Shown: positions 7,095 through 13,922 of the stretch, piece by piece
How the letters are laid out: each line of letters starts with the position of its first letter
How positions within the stretch are numbered: the first letter of the stretch is position 1
NCBI GenBank assembly: GCA_021788795.1
Contig: JAJYKG010000028.1
Coordinates: 1-13,922, forward strand
Direction of reading: 5' to 3'
DNA from: Thermoplasmata archaeon
GTDB taxonomy: Archaea; Thermoplasmatota; Thermoplasmata; RBG-16-68-12
Length of the DNA: 13,922 nucleotides
Position numbers and translations under genes: made by a program
The notes under the pieces: generated by a model
What the model was told of the DNA's origin: nothing
What the model saw: the letters and a program-made list of their open reading frames with translations, nothing else
The model's database searches: none

Positions 7095-7838
7095 TCACCC
7101 GGGTCGCCCGGCCTCCAGCGTGCCGACGAAGTGGGGGAGGCCCGCCAGGTTGCGGAGGGTGGCGCGGACGAACGAAGGCACGGTCTCCGGCTCGTAAATC
7201 CCCTCGCGGTCCAGGAGGAGCCCCTGCAGCCCCGCCTCGTGCGCCGCGGCCAGGTAGTCCACGCGGTCGTCCACGAGGACGCACGTCTCCGGCCGCACGG
7301 CGAGCGTGGCGAGGGCGCGGTCCCAGTAGACTCGGTGCGCCTTCGGGGCGTCCTGGCTGGTGCCGGTGAACAGCCCGTCGAGGCTGTCGAGGAGGCCGGC
7401 CCCGGTCAGTGAGCCGCGGGCGTTCGAGTCCGTCGCCTGGGTCGCCACGTACACGGCGTGCCGGGCGGTCCGCAACCGCTCCACCGCGCGGCGGGCGTCC
7501 GGGAAGCGCGCGTCGATCAAGGACGTCATCCGGAATTCCAGGTCGCGGGAGAAGGCCAGGGGATCGGCGGGCCGCCAGTCCACGTGCATCCGCTCGAGGA
7601 TCGAGACCGCGAAGTTCGCGTCCAGGCGCTCCACGGTGGCACCCCATCGAGCGCGGTCCCACCCCGGCGACTCGACCGCCTCGACGTACGCCGTCCACGC
7701 GGCGTCGTGGGCCGCGACCCACCGCCCCTCCTCGCCCCCGAAGCGTCCGCCGAGGTACCTCGCGAGGGCGAACCCGTACTCCCGCTGCATCGTGTCCGAG
7801 TCAAGCAGGACGCCCCACAGGTCCAGGAAGACCCGCAC
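7095..7838 (-). CDS. HAD-superfamily hydrolase-like protein with atypical motif I
   Basis: This 247-residue protein has the layout of subfamily I HAD enzymes with a helical cap (about 15-105). Motif I is VFLDLWGVLLDS: the nucleophile Asp is D6, but the usual second Asp two residues later is W8 and the usual Thr is V10. Motif II is represented by T133 in VATQATD, motif III by K166 in DAPKAHR, and motif IV by VLVDDR with D190 and D191. Haloacid dehalogenases also lack the second Asp, so a dehalogenase-like or non-phosphatase activity is possible; the substrate is unknown. The GTG at 7838 is chosen because it begins directly at motif I and lies about 25 bases after a TATA-like element. It is divergent from the DUF1028 gene and convergent with endA. 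Confidence 0.8.
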   Translation of the reverse strand: MRVFLDLWGVLLDSDTMQREYGFALARYLGGRFGGEEGRWVAAHDAAWTAYVEAVESPGWDRARWGATVERLDANFAVSILERMHVDWRPADPLAFSRDLEFRMTSLIDARFPDARRAVERLRTARHAVYVATQATDSNARGSLTGAGLLDSLDGLFTGTSQDAPKAHRVYWDRALATLAVRPETCVLVDDRVDYLAAAHEAGLQGLLLDREGIYEPETVPSFVRATLRNLAGLPHFVGTLEAGRPG

Positions 7839-7858
7839 GCCCCTGCAAAGCCGAGCGC

Positions 7859-7866
7859 GCTTAAGC
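7859..7866 (-). promoter_or_regulatory. Possible TATA-like element of the HAD gene
   Basis: GCTTAAGC is centred about 25 bases upstream of the GTG at 7838, fitting a leaderless start. It is palindromic and only a weak match to the TATA consensus. Confidence 0.35.
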
Positions 7867-7879
7867 CTGCACCGCGCGG

Positions 7880-7887
7880 TTGAAATA
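7880..7887 (+). promoter_or_regulatory. Possible TATA element of the DUF1028 gene
   Basis: TTGAAATA is centred about 33 bases upstream of the ATG at 7917, allowing a leader of only a few bases. It is the most A/T-rich stretch in this 78-base divergent intergenic region. Confidence 0.4.
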
Positions 7888-7916
7888 GCGTCTGCGGGTT
7901 CCGGAGCCGCGATCCC

Positions 7917-8804
7917 ATGCCCCGCCCCCGGCCGTCCACGTTCAGCATCGTTGCGTTCGACTCGAAGACGAAAGACCTTGGCGTGGCCGTCGAGTCGCGC
8001 TTCGTCGCGGTCGGAGCGGTCGTCCCCTGGGCGCAGGCGGGCGTCGGAGCGGTCGCCACGCAGTCGTTCGCGAACACGGCCTACGGGCCGAGGGCGCTGT
8101 CCCTCCTGCGGAAGGGGTTGCATCCCAAGGACGCGGTCAAGCAGCTCACCTCGAAGGACCGGATGGCGGCGCAGCGACAGGTCGGCGTCGTCGACGCGCG
8201 CGGCCGGGCGGCCTCGTTCACGGGGGACGAATGCTTCGACTGGGCCGGCGGGGTCGTCGGGCGGAACTACGCGTGCCAGGGGAACATCCTCGCGGGCGAG
8301 GCGGTCGTTAAGGGCATGGCCCGCGCGTTCGAGTCCACGGAGGGCGACCTCCCCGTCCGGCTGCTCGCCGCCCTCCATGCGGGGCAGAAGGCCGGGGGCG
8401 ACAAGCGCGGTCAGCAGTCCGCGGCCCTCCTCGTCGTCCGGGAGCGGGGCGGCTACGGCGGCATGAACGACCGGTGGGTCGACCTCCGCGTGGATGACCA
8501 TCCCGCGCCGATCGACGAGCTCACGCGCGTCTTCAGCATCTACGACGTCACCCTCCTGAGCCGCGAGAGCCTCACGGACGTCGTGGTGCTCACGCCGTCC
8601 GTCGTGCGGGAGCTCCAGCAAGGCCTCACCGCGCTCGGGCTCTACCACGGCACGCCCGACGGGAAGTACGCCGGGGCCACGAAGGCGGCCTTCGAGGCGT
8701 GGGCGGGGATGAACAACTTCGAGAACAAGCTCCCCGCGGGCGGGAAGATGTGGGGCAGCATCTATCGCGTCTTCCGTTCGCAGGCCGAGTCGTCGCGGGA
8801 GTGA
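7917..8804 (+). CDS. DUF1028 (Ntn-hydrolase-like) protein with C-terminal peptidoglycan-binding-like domain
   Basis: This 295-residue protein begins with the DUF1028 signature: TFSIVAFDSKTKDLGVAVES (8-27), followed by VPWAQAGVGAVATQS. Further conserved blocks are CFDWAGG, YACQGNIL and GDKRGQQSAALLVV. DUF1028 proteins are structurally related to N-terminal nucleophile hydrolases, and their reaction is not established. The last roughly 70 residues (LTPSVVRELQQGLTALGLYH and on) resemble the PG_binding_2 domain that accompanies DUF1028 in many proteins. No signal peptide is visible, so it is probably cytoplasmic. It is convergent with the amidohydrolase gene, with 18 bases between their stops, and sits beside amide- and amino-acid-related genes, which fits an amide hydrolase role by inference. 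Confidence 0.88.
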   Translation: MPRPRPSTFSIVAFDSKTKDLGVAVESRFVAVGAVVPWAQAGVGAVATQSFANTAYGPRALSLLRKGLHPKDAVKQLTSKDRMAAQRQVGVVDARGRAASFTGDECFDWAGGVVGRNYACQGNILAGEAVVKGMARAFESTEGDLPVRLLAALHAGQKAGGDKRGQQSAALLVVRERGGYGGMNDRWVDLRVDDHPAPIDELTRVFSIYDVTLLSRESLTDVVVLTPSVVRELQQGLTALGLYHGTPDGKYAGATKAAFEAWAGMNNFENKLPAGGKMWGSIYRVFRSQAESSRE

Positions 8805-8822
8805 CGTCCCCGCGGCAGTGGC

Positions 8823-10385
8823 TTAGCGGGCCGCCGTGCGGACCGCGTAGACCTCCGTGCCCCCGATCCACGTGGAGCGGACGCGGCAGTCTCGGATGCG
8901 GTCGGGCGCGTCGAACGGGTTGCCGTCGAGGACGACGAAGTCGGCGAGCTTCCCCGCCTCCAGGGTGCCCTTGACGGACTCCTCGAAGGATGCGTACGCG
9001 CCCGTCGCGGTGTACGCGCGCACGGCCTCCTCGGACGAGATGCGCTGGTCCCCGAAGAAGCCGTTGACCGCGGAGTGGATCCCGTAGAGGGGACCGTACG
9101 GCATGCCATCCGACCCGAAGGCGAGCGGGATCCGGCGTCGGAGGATGCGTCGGTACGGATTGTTGCGCGACGCCCGTTCTCGGCCGAGGCGGGTCTCGTA
9201 GACGTCCCCGGGCCCGCTCCACTGCCCCACGAAGTTCGGCTGGGCGCAGACGAGGATCCCCGCGGCCCGGGTCCGCCGCAGCACGTCCTCGTCCGGGAGC
9301 TCGTAGTGCTCGACCCGGTGGCGGGCGTCCTTGCGCGGGTCCGAGGCCTGGACCTCCTCGAGGGCCGAGACCACCTGCCGGATCGCCTCGTCCCCCAGGG
9401 CGTGCGTGGCGGTCTGGAATCCGGAGCGGTGGGCCATCTCCAGGATGGCGCGGAGTTCCCCGCTCGGGTGGACGAGCATCCCGCGGTCCCCCGGCCGACC
9501 GGCGTAGTCCTCGCCCAACGCCGCGGTGTACGCGCCCAGGGAGCCGTCGGAAAAGACCTTGATCGCGCCGAGGCGGAGCCACTCGTCCCCGAGCCCGGTC
9601 ATCAGGCCCGACGCCTCGAGGGAGGGCAGCAGGGCGTTCCGCGGCATGGCGTAGACGCGAAGGCGGAGGCGGCCGCCCCGGTGCACGCGCTGGTAGGCCC
9701 TCCATGCGCGCAGGTCCACGATGTCGTGGACCGAGGTGATCCCGAGGCGGTGGGCGCGGCGCGCGACGACTGTCAGTCCCCGCTCCATCGTCGCCTCCCC
9801 GGCGGCGAACTGCTTCTCGAAGGCCGCGAAGGCCTCCTCCTTCAAGATGCCCGTCGGGCGTCCCGAGGCGTCCACGTCGAAGCCGCGGGTCCCGGCGAGC
9901 GCCTCCGCCCTCGCCAGGGCGGCGGAGTTCACGGAGCCCATATGGCAGTCGATCCGCCGCGCGACCACGGGGCGGTCGGTGGCGACGCGGTCGAGGTCGT
10001 CCCGCGTGAGGTAGCGGCGCTCAGGCCACTTCGCCTCGTCCCACCCCATGCCGACGACCCACTCATCCGGGGCCCTCCCGGAGGCCGCCTTCCGGAGGCG
10101 GTCCAGGGCGTCCTCCAGATTCCGCGTGCCCGCGAGGGCCATCCATCCGATCTCTCCCGCGGCGTCGGACAGGTGCGTGTGAGCGTCGATGAAGCCCGGG
10201 ACGATCACGCGGCCGCCCGCGTCGATCCGCCGCGTCCTCCGTCCCGCCCAGCGTGACGCCTGGGCCTCCGTGCCCACGGCGACGAGGCGGTCCCCCGAGA
10301 CCGCGAGGGCGCTCGCCCACGGCCGGTCGACCGAGGCGGTGAAGACCCGCGCGCCGACGACGAGGACGTCCGCGTCCCTGCCCAT
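8823..10385 (-). CDS. YtcJ/NfdA-type amidohydrolase (Amidohydro_3 family)
   Basis: This 520-residue metal-dependent amide hydrolase has the family's split layout: a small beta domain formed by residues 1-60 and the C-terminus (GKLADFVVLDGNPFD at 479-492), with a TIM-barrel between. Metal-site and active-site candidates are the HxH pair H69/H71 in FIDAHTHLS, K276 in IKVFSDGSLG, H328 in ATHALGD, H360 in RVEHYELP and D426 in FGSDGMP. Characterised relatives include N-substituted formamide deformylase, but many members have unknown substrates. The ATG at 10385 comes 31 bases after the aminotransferase stop on the same strand, so the two genes probably form one transcript. No clear Shine-Dalgarno site precedes it. 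No signal peptide is seen, so it is probably cytoplasmic. Confidence 0.9.
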   Translation of the reverse strand: MGRDADVLVVGARVFTASVDRPWASALAVSGDRLVAVGTEAQASRWAGRRTRRIDAGGRVIVPGFIDAHTHLSDAAGEIGWMALAGTRNLEDALDRLRKAASGRAPDEWVVGMGWDEAKWPERRYLTRDDLDRVATDRPVVARRIDCHMGSVNSAALARAEALAGTRGFDVDASGRPTGILKEEAFAAFEKQFAAGEATMERGLTVVARRAHRLGITSVHDIVDLRAWRAYQRVHRGGRLRLRVYAMPRNALLPSLEASGLMTGLGDEWLRLGAIKVFSDGSLGAYTAALGEDYAGRPGDRGMLVHPSGELRAILEMAHRSGFQTATHALGDEAIRQVVSALEEVQASDPRKDARHRVEHYELPDEDVLRRTRAAGILVCAQPNFVGQWSGPGDVYETRLGRERASRNNPYRRILRRRIPLAFGSDGMPYGPLYGIHSAVNGFFGDQRISSEEAVRAYTATGAYASFEESVKGTLEAGKLADFVVLDGNPFDAPDRIRDCRVRSTWIGGTEVYAVRTAAR

Positions 10386-10416
10386 GAGGGCGGCGATGGC
10401 GCGGGACGCCAAAGAC

Positions 10417-11625
10417 CTACCGCACGTCCTTGAGCGGCTCGAGGCGGCGCAGCGCCTCCTCCAGGGTCTCGTCCCTCTTCGAGAACATGAAGCGGACGTA
10501 CCGCGCGCCGTCCTCCGGCACGCCGAAGAAGCTGCTCCCGGGCACGGTCGCCACGCCGAGGCGCTCGACGAGGTACATCGCGAACGCCCAGTCGTCCGCG
10601 AACGGGAAGCGGGAGATGTCCGCCATGACGTAGTAGGCGCCGTCCGGCTCGCGGCAGTCCAGGCCGACGGACCGCAGTCCCCGGACGAACCGGTCCCGCT
10701 TCGCGCGGTACATGCGCGCCAGGTCCGCATAGTAGGACTCGGGGAGGGCCAGGGCCGCGGCCGCTCCGATCTGCAGGGGGTGCGGCGCGCCCACGGTCAG
10801 GAAGTCGTGGATGCGGCGCATGGCGTCCGCCAGGGTCCTCGGCGCGATGGCCCATCCGACCCGCCAGCCCGTCGCGCTGTACGTCTTCGAGAGCCCGTTG
10901 ATCGTGATCGTCCGCTCCGCCATGTCGCCCAGGGTCGCGAGGGAGACGTGCCGCCGGCCGTCGTAGACGATGTGCTCGTAAATCTCGTCCGTGACCGCGA
11001 CGGCGTCGTGGTCCGCGCACAGATCCGCCAGCAAGCGGAGCTCGTCCCTCGAGTAGACCTTGCCCGTCGGGTTGTTGGGCGTGTTCACGATGACGGCCTT
11101 CGTCTTCCGCGAGAAGGCGGCCTTCAACGCCTCCTCGTCGATGCGCCAGTCGGGCCACGCCATGCGGACGTACCGCGGCACCGCGCCGCTCATCACCGCG
11201 TCCGGCCCGTAGTTCTCGTAGAAAGGCTCGAAGACGACCACCTCGTCGCCCGGATTCACCAGGGAGAGCATCGCGGCCATCATCGCTTCGGTCGAGCCGC
11301 AGGTGACGACGAGGTTCGCCTCCGGGTCCGCGTCGATCCCGTTGAACGCCTTCGCCCGGCGCGCCACCGCTTCCCGCAGTTCGGGAGCGCCCCAGGTGGT
11401 CGAATACTGGTTGTGGCCGTTCTCCAGGGCGAGCTGCGCCGCGCGGACGACCTCCCGCGGCGGGTCGAAGTCCGGAAACCCTTGCGACAGGTTGATTGCG
11501 CCGTGGGCCTCCGCGACCCGCGTCATCTCGCGGATCACGCTCTCGGGGAAGCGCTGGACGCGCTGCGAGAGCCGGTGGTCCCGAATCTCGAGGTCGGGGC
11601 GCTTGCGCTTCGTCGGAGTGTCCAT
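10417..11625 (-). CDS. Class I/II PLP-dependent aminotransferase
   Basis: This 402-residue fold-type I aminotransferase transfers the amino group of an amino acid to a 2-oxo acid. Visible hallmarks are NLSQGFPDFDPP near the N-terminus, NQYSTTWGAPELREA, the cofactor-pocket block NTPNNPTGKV, the DEIYEH aspartate/tyrosine motif, and the PLP lysine K247 in NGLSKTYSATGWRVGW. The C-terminal small-domain motif GDGARYVRFMFS-like block (with the arginine that binds the substrate carboxylate) is present. The overall pattern is closest to kynurenine/methionine/aromatic aminotransferases, but specificity is not readable. The ATG at 11625 is preceded by AGGGG (11634-11630) with a short four-base spacer. 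It is first in the unit with the amidohydrolase and divergent from the PhzF gene. Confidence 0.92.
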   Translation of the reverse strand: MDTPTKRKRPDLEIRDHRLSQRVQRFPESVIREMTRVAEAHGAINLSQGFPDFDPPREVVRAAQLALENGHNQYSTTWGAPELREAVARRAKAFNGIDADPEANLVVTCGSTEAMMAAMLSLVNPGDEVVVFEPFYENYGPDAVMSGAVPRYVRMAWPDWRIDEEALKAAFSRKTKAVIVNTPNNPTGKVYSRDELRLLADLCADHDAVAVTDEIYEHIVYDGRRHVSLATLGDMAERTITINGLSKTYSATGWRVGWAIAPRTLADAMRRIHDFLTVGAPHPLQIGAAAALALPESYYADLARMYRAKRDRFVRGLRSVGLDCREPDGAYYVMADISRFPFADDWAFAMYLVERLGVATVPGSSFFGVPEDGARYVRFMFSKRDETLEEALRRLEPLKDVR

Positions 11626-11661
11626 GCTTCCCCTTGGCGTGGCAACCGAAGCGTCGCGGGG

Positions 11662-11667
11662 CTAAAT
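11662..11667 (-). promoter_or_regulatory. Probable TATA element of the aminotransferase gene
   Basis: ATTTAG on the minus strand is centred about 40 bases before the ATG at 11625, leaving a leader of about 14 bases that includes the AGGGG ribosome-binding site. Confidence 0.45.
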
Positions 11668-11682
11668 CCCTGGCGGCAAGTC

Positions 11683-11688
11683 CTATTA
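11683..11688 (+). promoter_or_regulatory. Probable TATA element of the PhzF-family gene
   Basis: CTATTA is centred about 40 bases before the ATG at 11726. With the opposing element at 11662-11667 it forms a compact divergent promoter in a 100-base intergenic region. The consensus match is partial. Confidence 0.4.
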
Positions 11689-11725
11689 CCCGTCGAGGCT
11701 ATCTGCGGGCCCCAGGCGGACCCCC

Positions 11726-12640
11726 ATGGCCGAGCGCTTCTACGACTTCTGGCGCGTCGACGTCTTCACGGAAAAACCCCTCCAGGGCAACCCGCTCGCG
11801 GTCTTCCCGCGGGCCGTCGGCCTCTCCAAGGAGGAGATGGAGGGCATCACCCGGGAGATGAACCTCTCCGAGACCACGTTCGTCTTCCCGCCCACGAACC
11901 CCGCGGCCCACTACCGGAACCGGATCTTCACCCCCGGCGGCGAGATTCCCTTCGCCGGACATCCGTCCCTCGGCACGGCCTACGTGGCGGCCCTCGAGGG
12001 CCTCGTGCCCAAGCCGGAGGGGCGGAGCGTGGTCTACCAGGAGCTCGAGATCGGCGTCCTGCCCCTCGAGCTGTTCGTCGAGGGCGGCCAGATCCGCAAG
12101 GTCGTCATGACCCAGGGCGAGCCGAGCGTCGGCAAGCGCCTGACCTCCGTGGAAGGGCTCGCGAAGGCCCTGAGCGTGAAGCCGCGGGACATCGGCTTCG
12201 GGACGCTCAAGCCCCAGGTCGCGGCCACGGGCATCCCCTCCCTGCAGATTCCCATGCGCTCCCTGGAGGCGGTCCAGGAGATCGACTACGACATGCGCGC
12301 GCTCGCGACCTTCCTCGAGAAGCTGGGGCCCCACCAGCTCGCCTACGTCTTCACGTACGAGACGGTCGACAAGGAGGCCCACCTCCATGCACGCTCCTTC
12401 TCGCCCATCGACGGCATCCGCGAGGACCCCGCCACGGGCAGCGCCGCGGGCGCCTGCGGCGTCTACCTCGCCGCGAACGGGAAGCTCCCTGCCCCCACCT
12501 TCGTCATCGAGCAGGGCCTCGAGATGAAGCACGCGAGCCGCATCGAGGTGACCGTGGAGGCCGAGGGCAAGGTCGCCAAGGCGGTCAAAGTCGGCGGACC
12601 CGTGACCCCGCTCATCCGCGGCAGCCTCCGCCTCCCGTGA
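11726..12640 (+). CDS. PhzF-family isomerase/epimerase-like protein
   Basis: This 304-residue protein has the duplicated hot-dog-like fold of the PhzF/diaminopimelate epimerase superfamily. Conserved PhzF motifs are the opening FWRVDVFTEKPLQGNPLAV (8-26), MNLSETTFVF with the catalytic glutamate E49, the first-half loop FTPGGEIPFAGHPSLGTAY, and the second-half loop REDPATGSAAGACGVYL. PhzF of phenazine synthesis isomerises a dihydroxyanthranilate precursor, but most family members act on unknown metabolites, and no other phenazine genes are present here. The length is normal and the protein lacks a signal peptide, so it is cytoplasmic. It is divergent from the aminotransferase and convergent with the permease. 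No convincing Shine-Dalgarno site precedes the ATG. Confidence 0.92.
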   Translation: MAERFYDFWRVDVFTEKPLQGNPLAVFPRAVGLSKEEMEGITREMNLSETTFVFPPTNPAAHYRNRIFTPGGEIPFAGHPSLGTAYVAALEGLVPKPEGRSVVYQELEIGVLPLELFVEGGQIRKVVMTQGEPSVGKRLTSVEGLAKALSVKPRDIGFGTLKPQVAATGIPSLQIPMRSLEAVQEIDYDMRALATFLEKLGPHQLAYVFTYETVDKEAHLHARSFSPIDGIREDPATGSAAGACGVYLAANGKLPAPTFVIEQGLEMKHASRIEVTVEAEGKVAKAVKVGGPVTPLIRGSLRLP

Positions 12641-12664
12641 CCGTGCGGGCCTGCGGTCCGGTCA
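12638..12664. terminator. Inverted repeat spanning both convergent stop codons
   Basis: TGACCG (12638-12643) and CGGTCA (12659-12664) are perfect 6-base complements. The left arm begins with the PhzF stop TGA and the right arm ends with the permease stop read on the minus strand. An inner alternative pairs GACCG with CGGTC at 12654-12658. A hairpin is possible in either transcript, but no U-tract follows, so a terminator role is a guess. Confidence 0.3.
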
Positions 12665-13922
12665 GGGCTCCCGCGCGGGCGGTGCGGGCGCGTTGAGGGC
12701 GTGATCTCTCCGCGCCTCGACGAGGAGCGCGTAGGCCACGATACCCGTGAGCAGGAACAGAGCGCCGAAGTACAGCGCCTGGTCGCCCAGGGCCGCCATG
12801 ACGACGATGGAGAGGAGGATGGAGAGGACCTGGACCCACGGGTACCACGGGGAGGCGAAGACGCCCGCCACGCGGCGCCGGCGGAGGATGACGACCGCGA
12901 GCCCCGTCAGCGCGTAGCTGAAGATCACGCCGAAGTTCGAGGCGAGGGCGATGTACGCGAGGTTCCCGAGGAAGAGGGAGCCGACCGCCGCGAGGGCCAT
13001 GAGCAGGACGGATCGCCGCGGGGAGTCGCCGCCGAGACCGCCAATCCAGCGCGGGAGCATGCCGTCCTCGCTCATCTGGAGCAGCGTGCGCGAGCCCGCG
13101 ATGGTCAGGGACAGGGTGACGGTCACTGTGGCGATGATGGCGACGATGGCGATGATCGCGGTGACGAAGCCCGGCGCGTGGGCGTACATGAGGGCGTTGG
13201 AGAGCGGGTCCGCCGTGATGCCGTAGGCCTGCCAGGGCATGAGGGCCAGCATGCCGGCGACGACGAGCAGGTACAGGACCGTGCTCACGGCGAGGGCGAT
13301 GAGGATTGCGCGGGGCACGTTCCGCGGGCCGTCCTCCACCTCGGGCGTGAGCGTGGCGATCGTGTTGAACCCGGAGTACGCGAAGAAGGCGAGGGCGGCC
13401 GCCGCGACGATGCTCCCCGCCCCGAGGGGGACGACCGGCGTGAACCGCGATGTGGTCCAGGACCCGTAGAACAGGGAGACGACGATGAAGAGGGCGAGGC
13501 CGCCCGCGGTGAGGAACACGAGGTACTGCTCGATGACCGCGACGAGCTTCAGGCCCATGTAATCGACGAGGGCGACGGCGATGAGAAGGGTGATCGAGAG
13601 AAGAATCAGGAAGGGGATGACGAGCGTGACCGGGCCGATGGTCAGCACGCCCACGGTGATTGCGCCGATGGTCAGCACGACGCCGGCGCTCGCGCGGATG
13701 CCGACCAGGGACAGCAGGTACGCCGCGAAGCCTAGGGCGACCGCCGCGGCGGCAATCGCGTACGAGATGGCCCGCAGCCAGCCTACGAGGAATCCCAGGG
13801 CATCGCCCATGGAGGTCTTCACGAAGGAGTACAGCCCGCCGTGGGTGACGATTTTAGAGGAAAGCTCTGCGCTGTTCAGGGCGACGGTGGTGGCCAGGAC
13901 CGCGGTCACGACGAAGGCCACG
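12662..13922 (-). CDS. APC-superfamily amino acid permease, N-terminus outside window
   Basis: About 420 residues of a polytopic membrane protein are present. The segment VALNSAELSSKIVTHGGLYS followed by FVKTSMGDALGFLVGW matches the region after the second transmembrane helix of APC amino acid/polyamine/cation permeases. A later FFAYSGFNTIATLTPEVEDG matches the helix 6 region and the acidic loop of the same family. Roughly ten further hydrophobic helices follow, ending in a short charged cytoplasmic tail with EARRDHALNAPAPPAREP. The first helix with the usual GxxIGxGIF motif, perhaps 40-50 residues, lies beyond the right edge, so the true start is not visible. Import of an amino acid by proton symport or exchange is inferred from the family. 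It is convergent with the PhzF gene. Confidence 0.9.
   Translation of the reverse strand, partial: VAFVVTAVLATTVALNSAELSSKIVTHGGLYSFVKTSMGDALGFLVGWLRAISYAIAAAAVALGFAAYLLSLVGIRASAGVVLTIGAITVGVLTIGPVTLVIPFLILLSITLLIAVALVDYMGLKLVAVIEQYLVFLTAGGLALFIVVSLFYGSWTTSRFTPVVPLGAGSIVAAAALAFFAYSGFNTIATLTPEVEDGPRNVPRAILIALAVSTVLYLLVVAGMLALMPWQAYGITADPLSNALMYAHAPGFVTAIIAIVAIIATVTVTLSLTIAGSRTLLQMSEDGMLPRWIGGLGGDSPRRSVLLMALAAVGSLFLGNLAYIALASNFGVIFSYALTGLAVVILRRRRVAGVFASPWYPWVQVLSILLSIVVMAALGDQALYFGALFLLTGIVAYALLVEARRDHALNAPAPPAREP

Noticed and set aside
10189..12696. Long plus-strand open frame across the amidohydrolase, aminotransferase and PhzF genes
   Set aside because: It is low-complexity Arg/Pro/Gly-rich, runs antisense to two clear enzymes and out of frame with PhzF.
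1..13922. tRNA, rRNA, CRISPR arrays, insertion sequences and attachment sites
   Set aside because: I looked for clover-leaf-like tracts, regularly spaced direct repeats, transposase motifs and terminal repeats and saw none; intergenic gaps are all under 150 bases. A covariance-model scan was not possible here.

Overview
This window is strongly G+C-rich, very compact archaeal chromosome. The archaeal assignment rests on several independent signs: A/T-rich TATA boxes about 25-30 bases ahead of likely leaderless starts; an archaeal-type tRNA-splicing endonuclease of the fused, homodimeric (alpha2) kind; a COG1395-type archaeal transcription regulator; a TraB-like protein; and a surface protein that begins with an archaeal type IV pilin signal/anchor. 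The family mix and the high G+C suggest a mesophilic Thermoplasmatota (Thermoplasmata-related) genome such as those from soil, sediment or sea water. That lineage call is inference.

Layout, left to right. (1) Bases 1-183: the first codons of a leftward gene, then an intergenic region with a perfect 14-base inverted repeat, a canonical TATA box and a Shine-Dalgarno site. (2) 184-4308: a very large (1374 aa) secreted protein with a pilin-type N-terminus, several beta modules and FG-GAP/VCBS-like propeller blades interrupted by an apparent jelly-roll domain. (3) 4293-5857, leftward: a two-gene unit made of a COG1395 regulator followed, with a one-base overlap, by a short TraB-like protein that lacks the family's usual motif residues. 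(4) 5983-7035: endA, divergent from the regulator. (5) 7095-7838 leftward: a HAD-superfamily protein with an atypical motif I; 7917-8804 rightward: a DUF1028 protein with a C-terminal peptidoglycan-binding-like domain. (6) 8823-11625 leftward: a class I aminotransferase followed by a YtcJ/NfdA-type amidohydrolase, 31 bases apart. (7) 11726-12640 rightward: a PhzF-family protein. (8) 12662 to the right edge, leftward: an APC-superfamily amino acid permease whose N-terminus lies outside the window.

The right half reads as an amino-acid/amide handling neighbourhood (permease, aminotransferase, amide hydrolase, PhzF isomerase, DUF1028), consistent with an organism living on peptides or amino acids; substrates cannot be read from sequence. 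The left half carries a surface adhesin-like protein with its own regulated-looking promoter, plus the regulator/TraB-like unit. No stretch over 300 bases lacks a gene, and I saw no tRNA, rRNA, CRISPR array, insertion sequence or attachment site. The most unusual items are the pilin-anchored propeller protein with the inverted repeat at its promoter, and the regulator plus degenerate TraB-like pair whose TATA box sits inside a palindrome.
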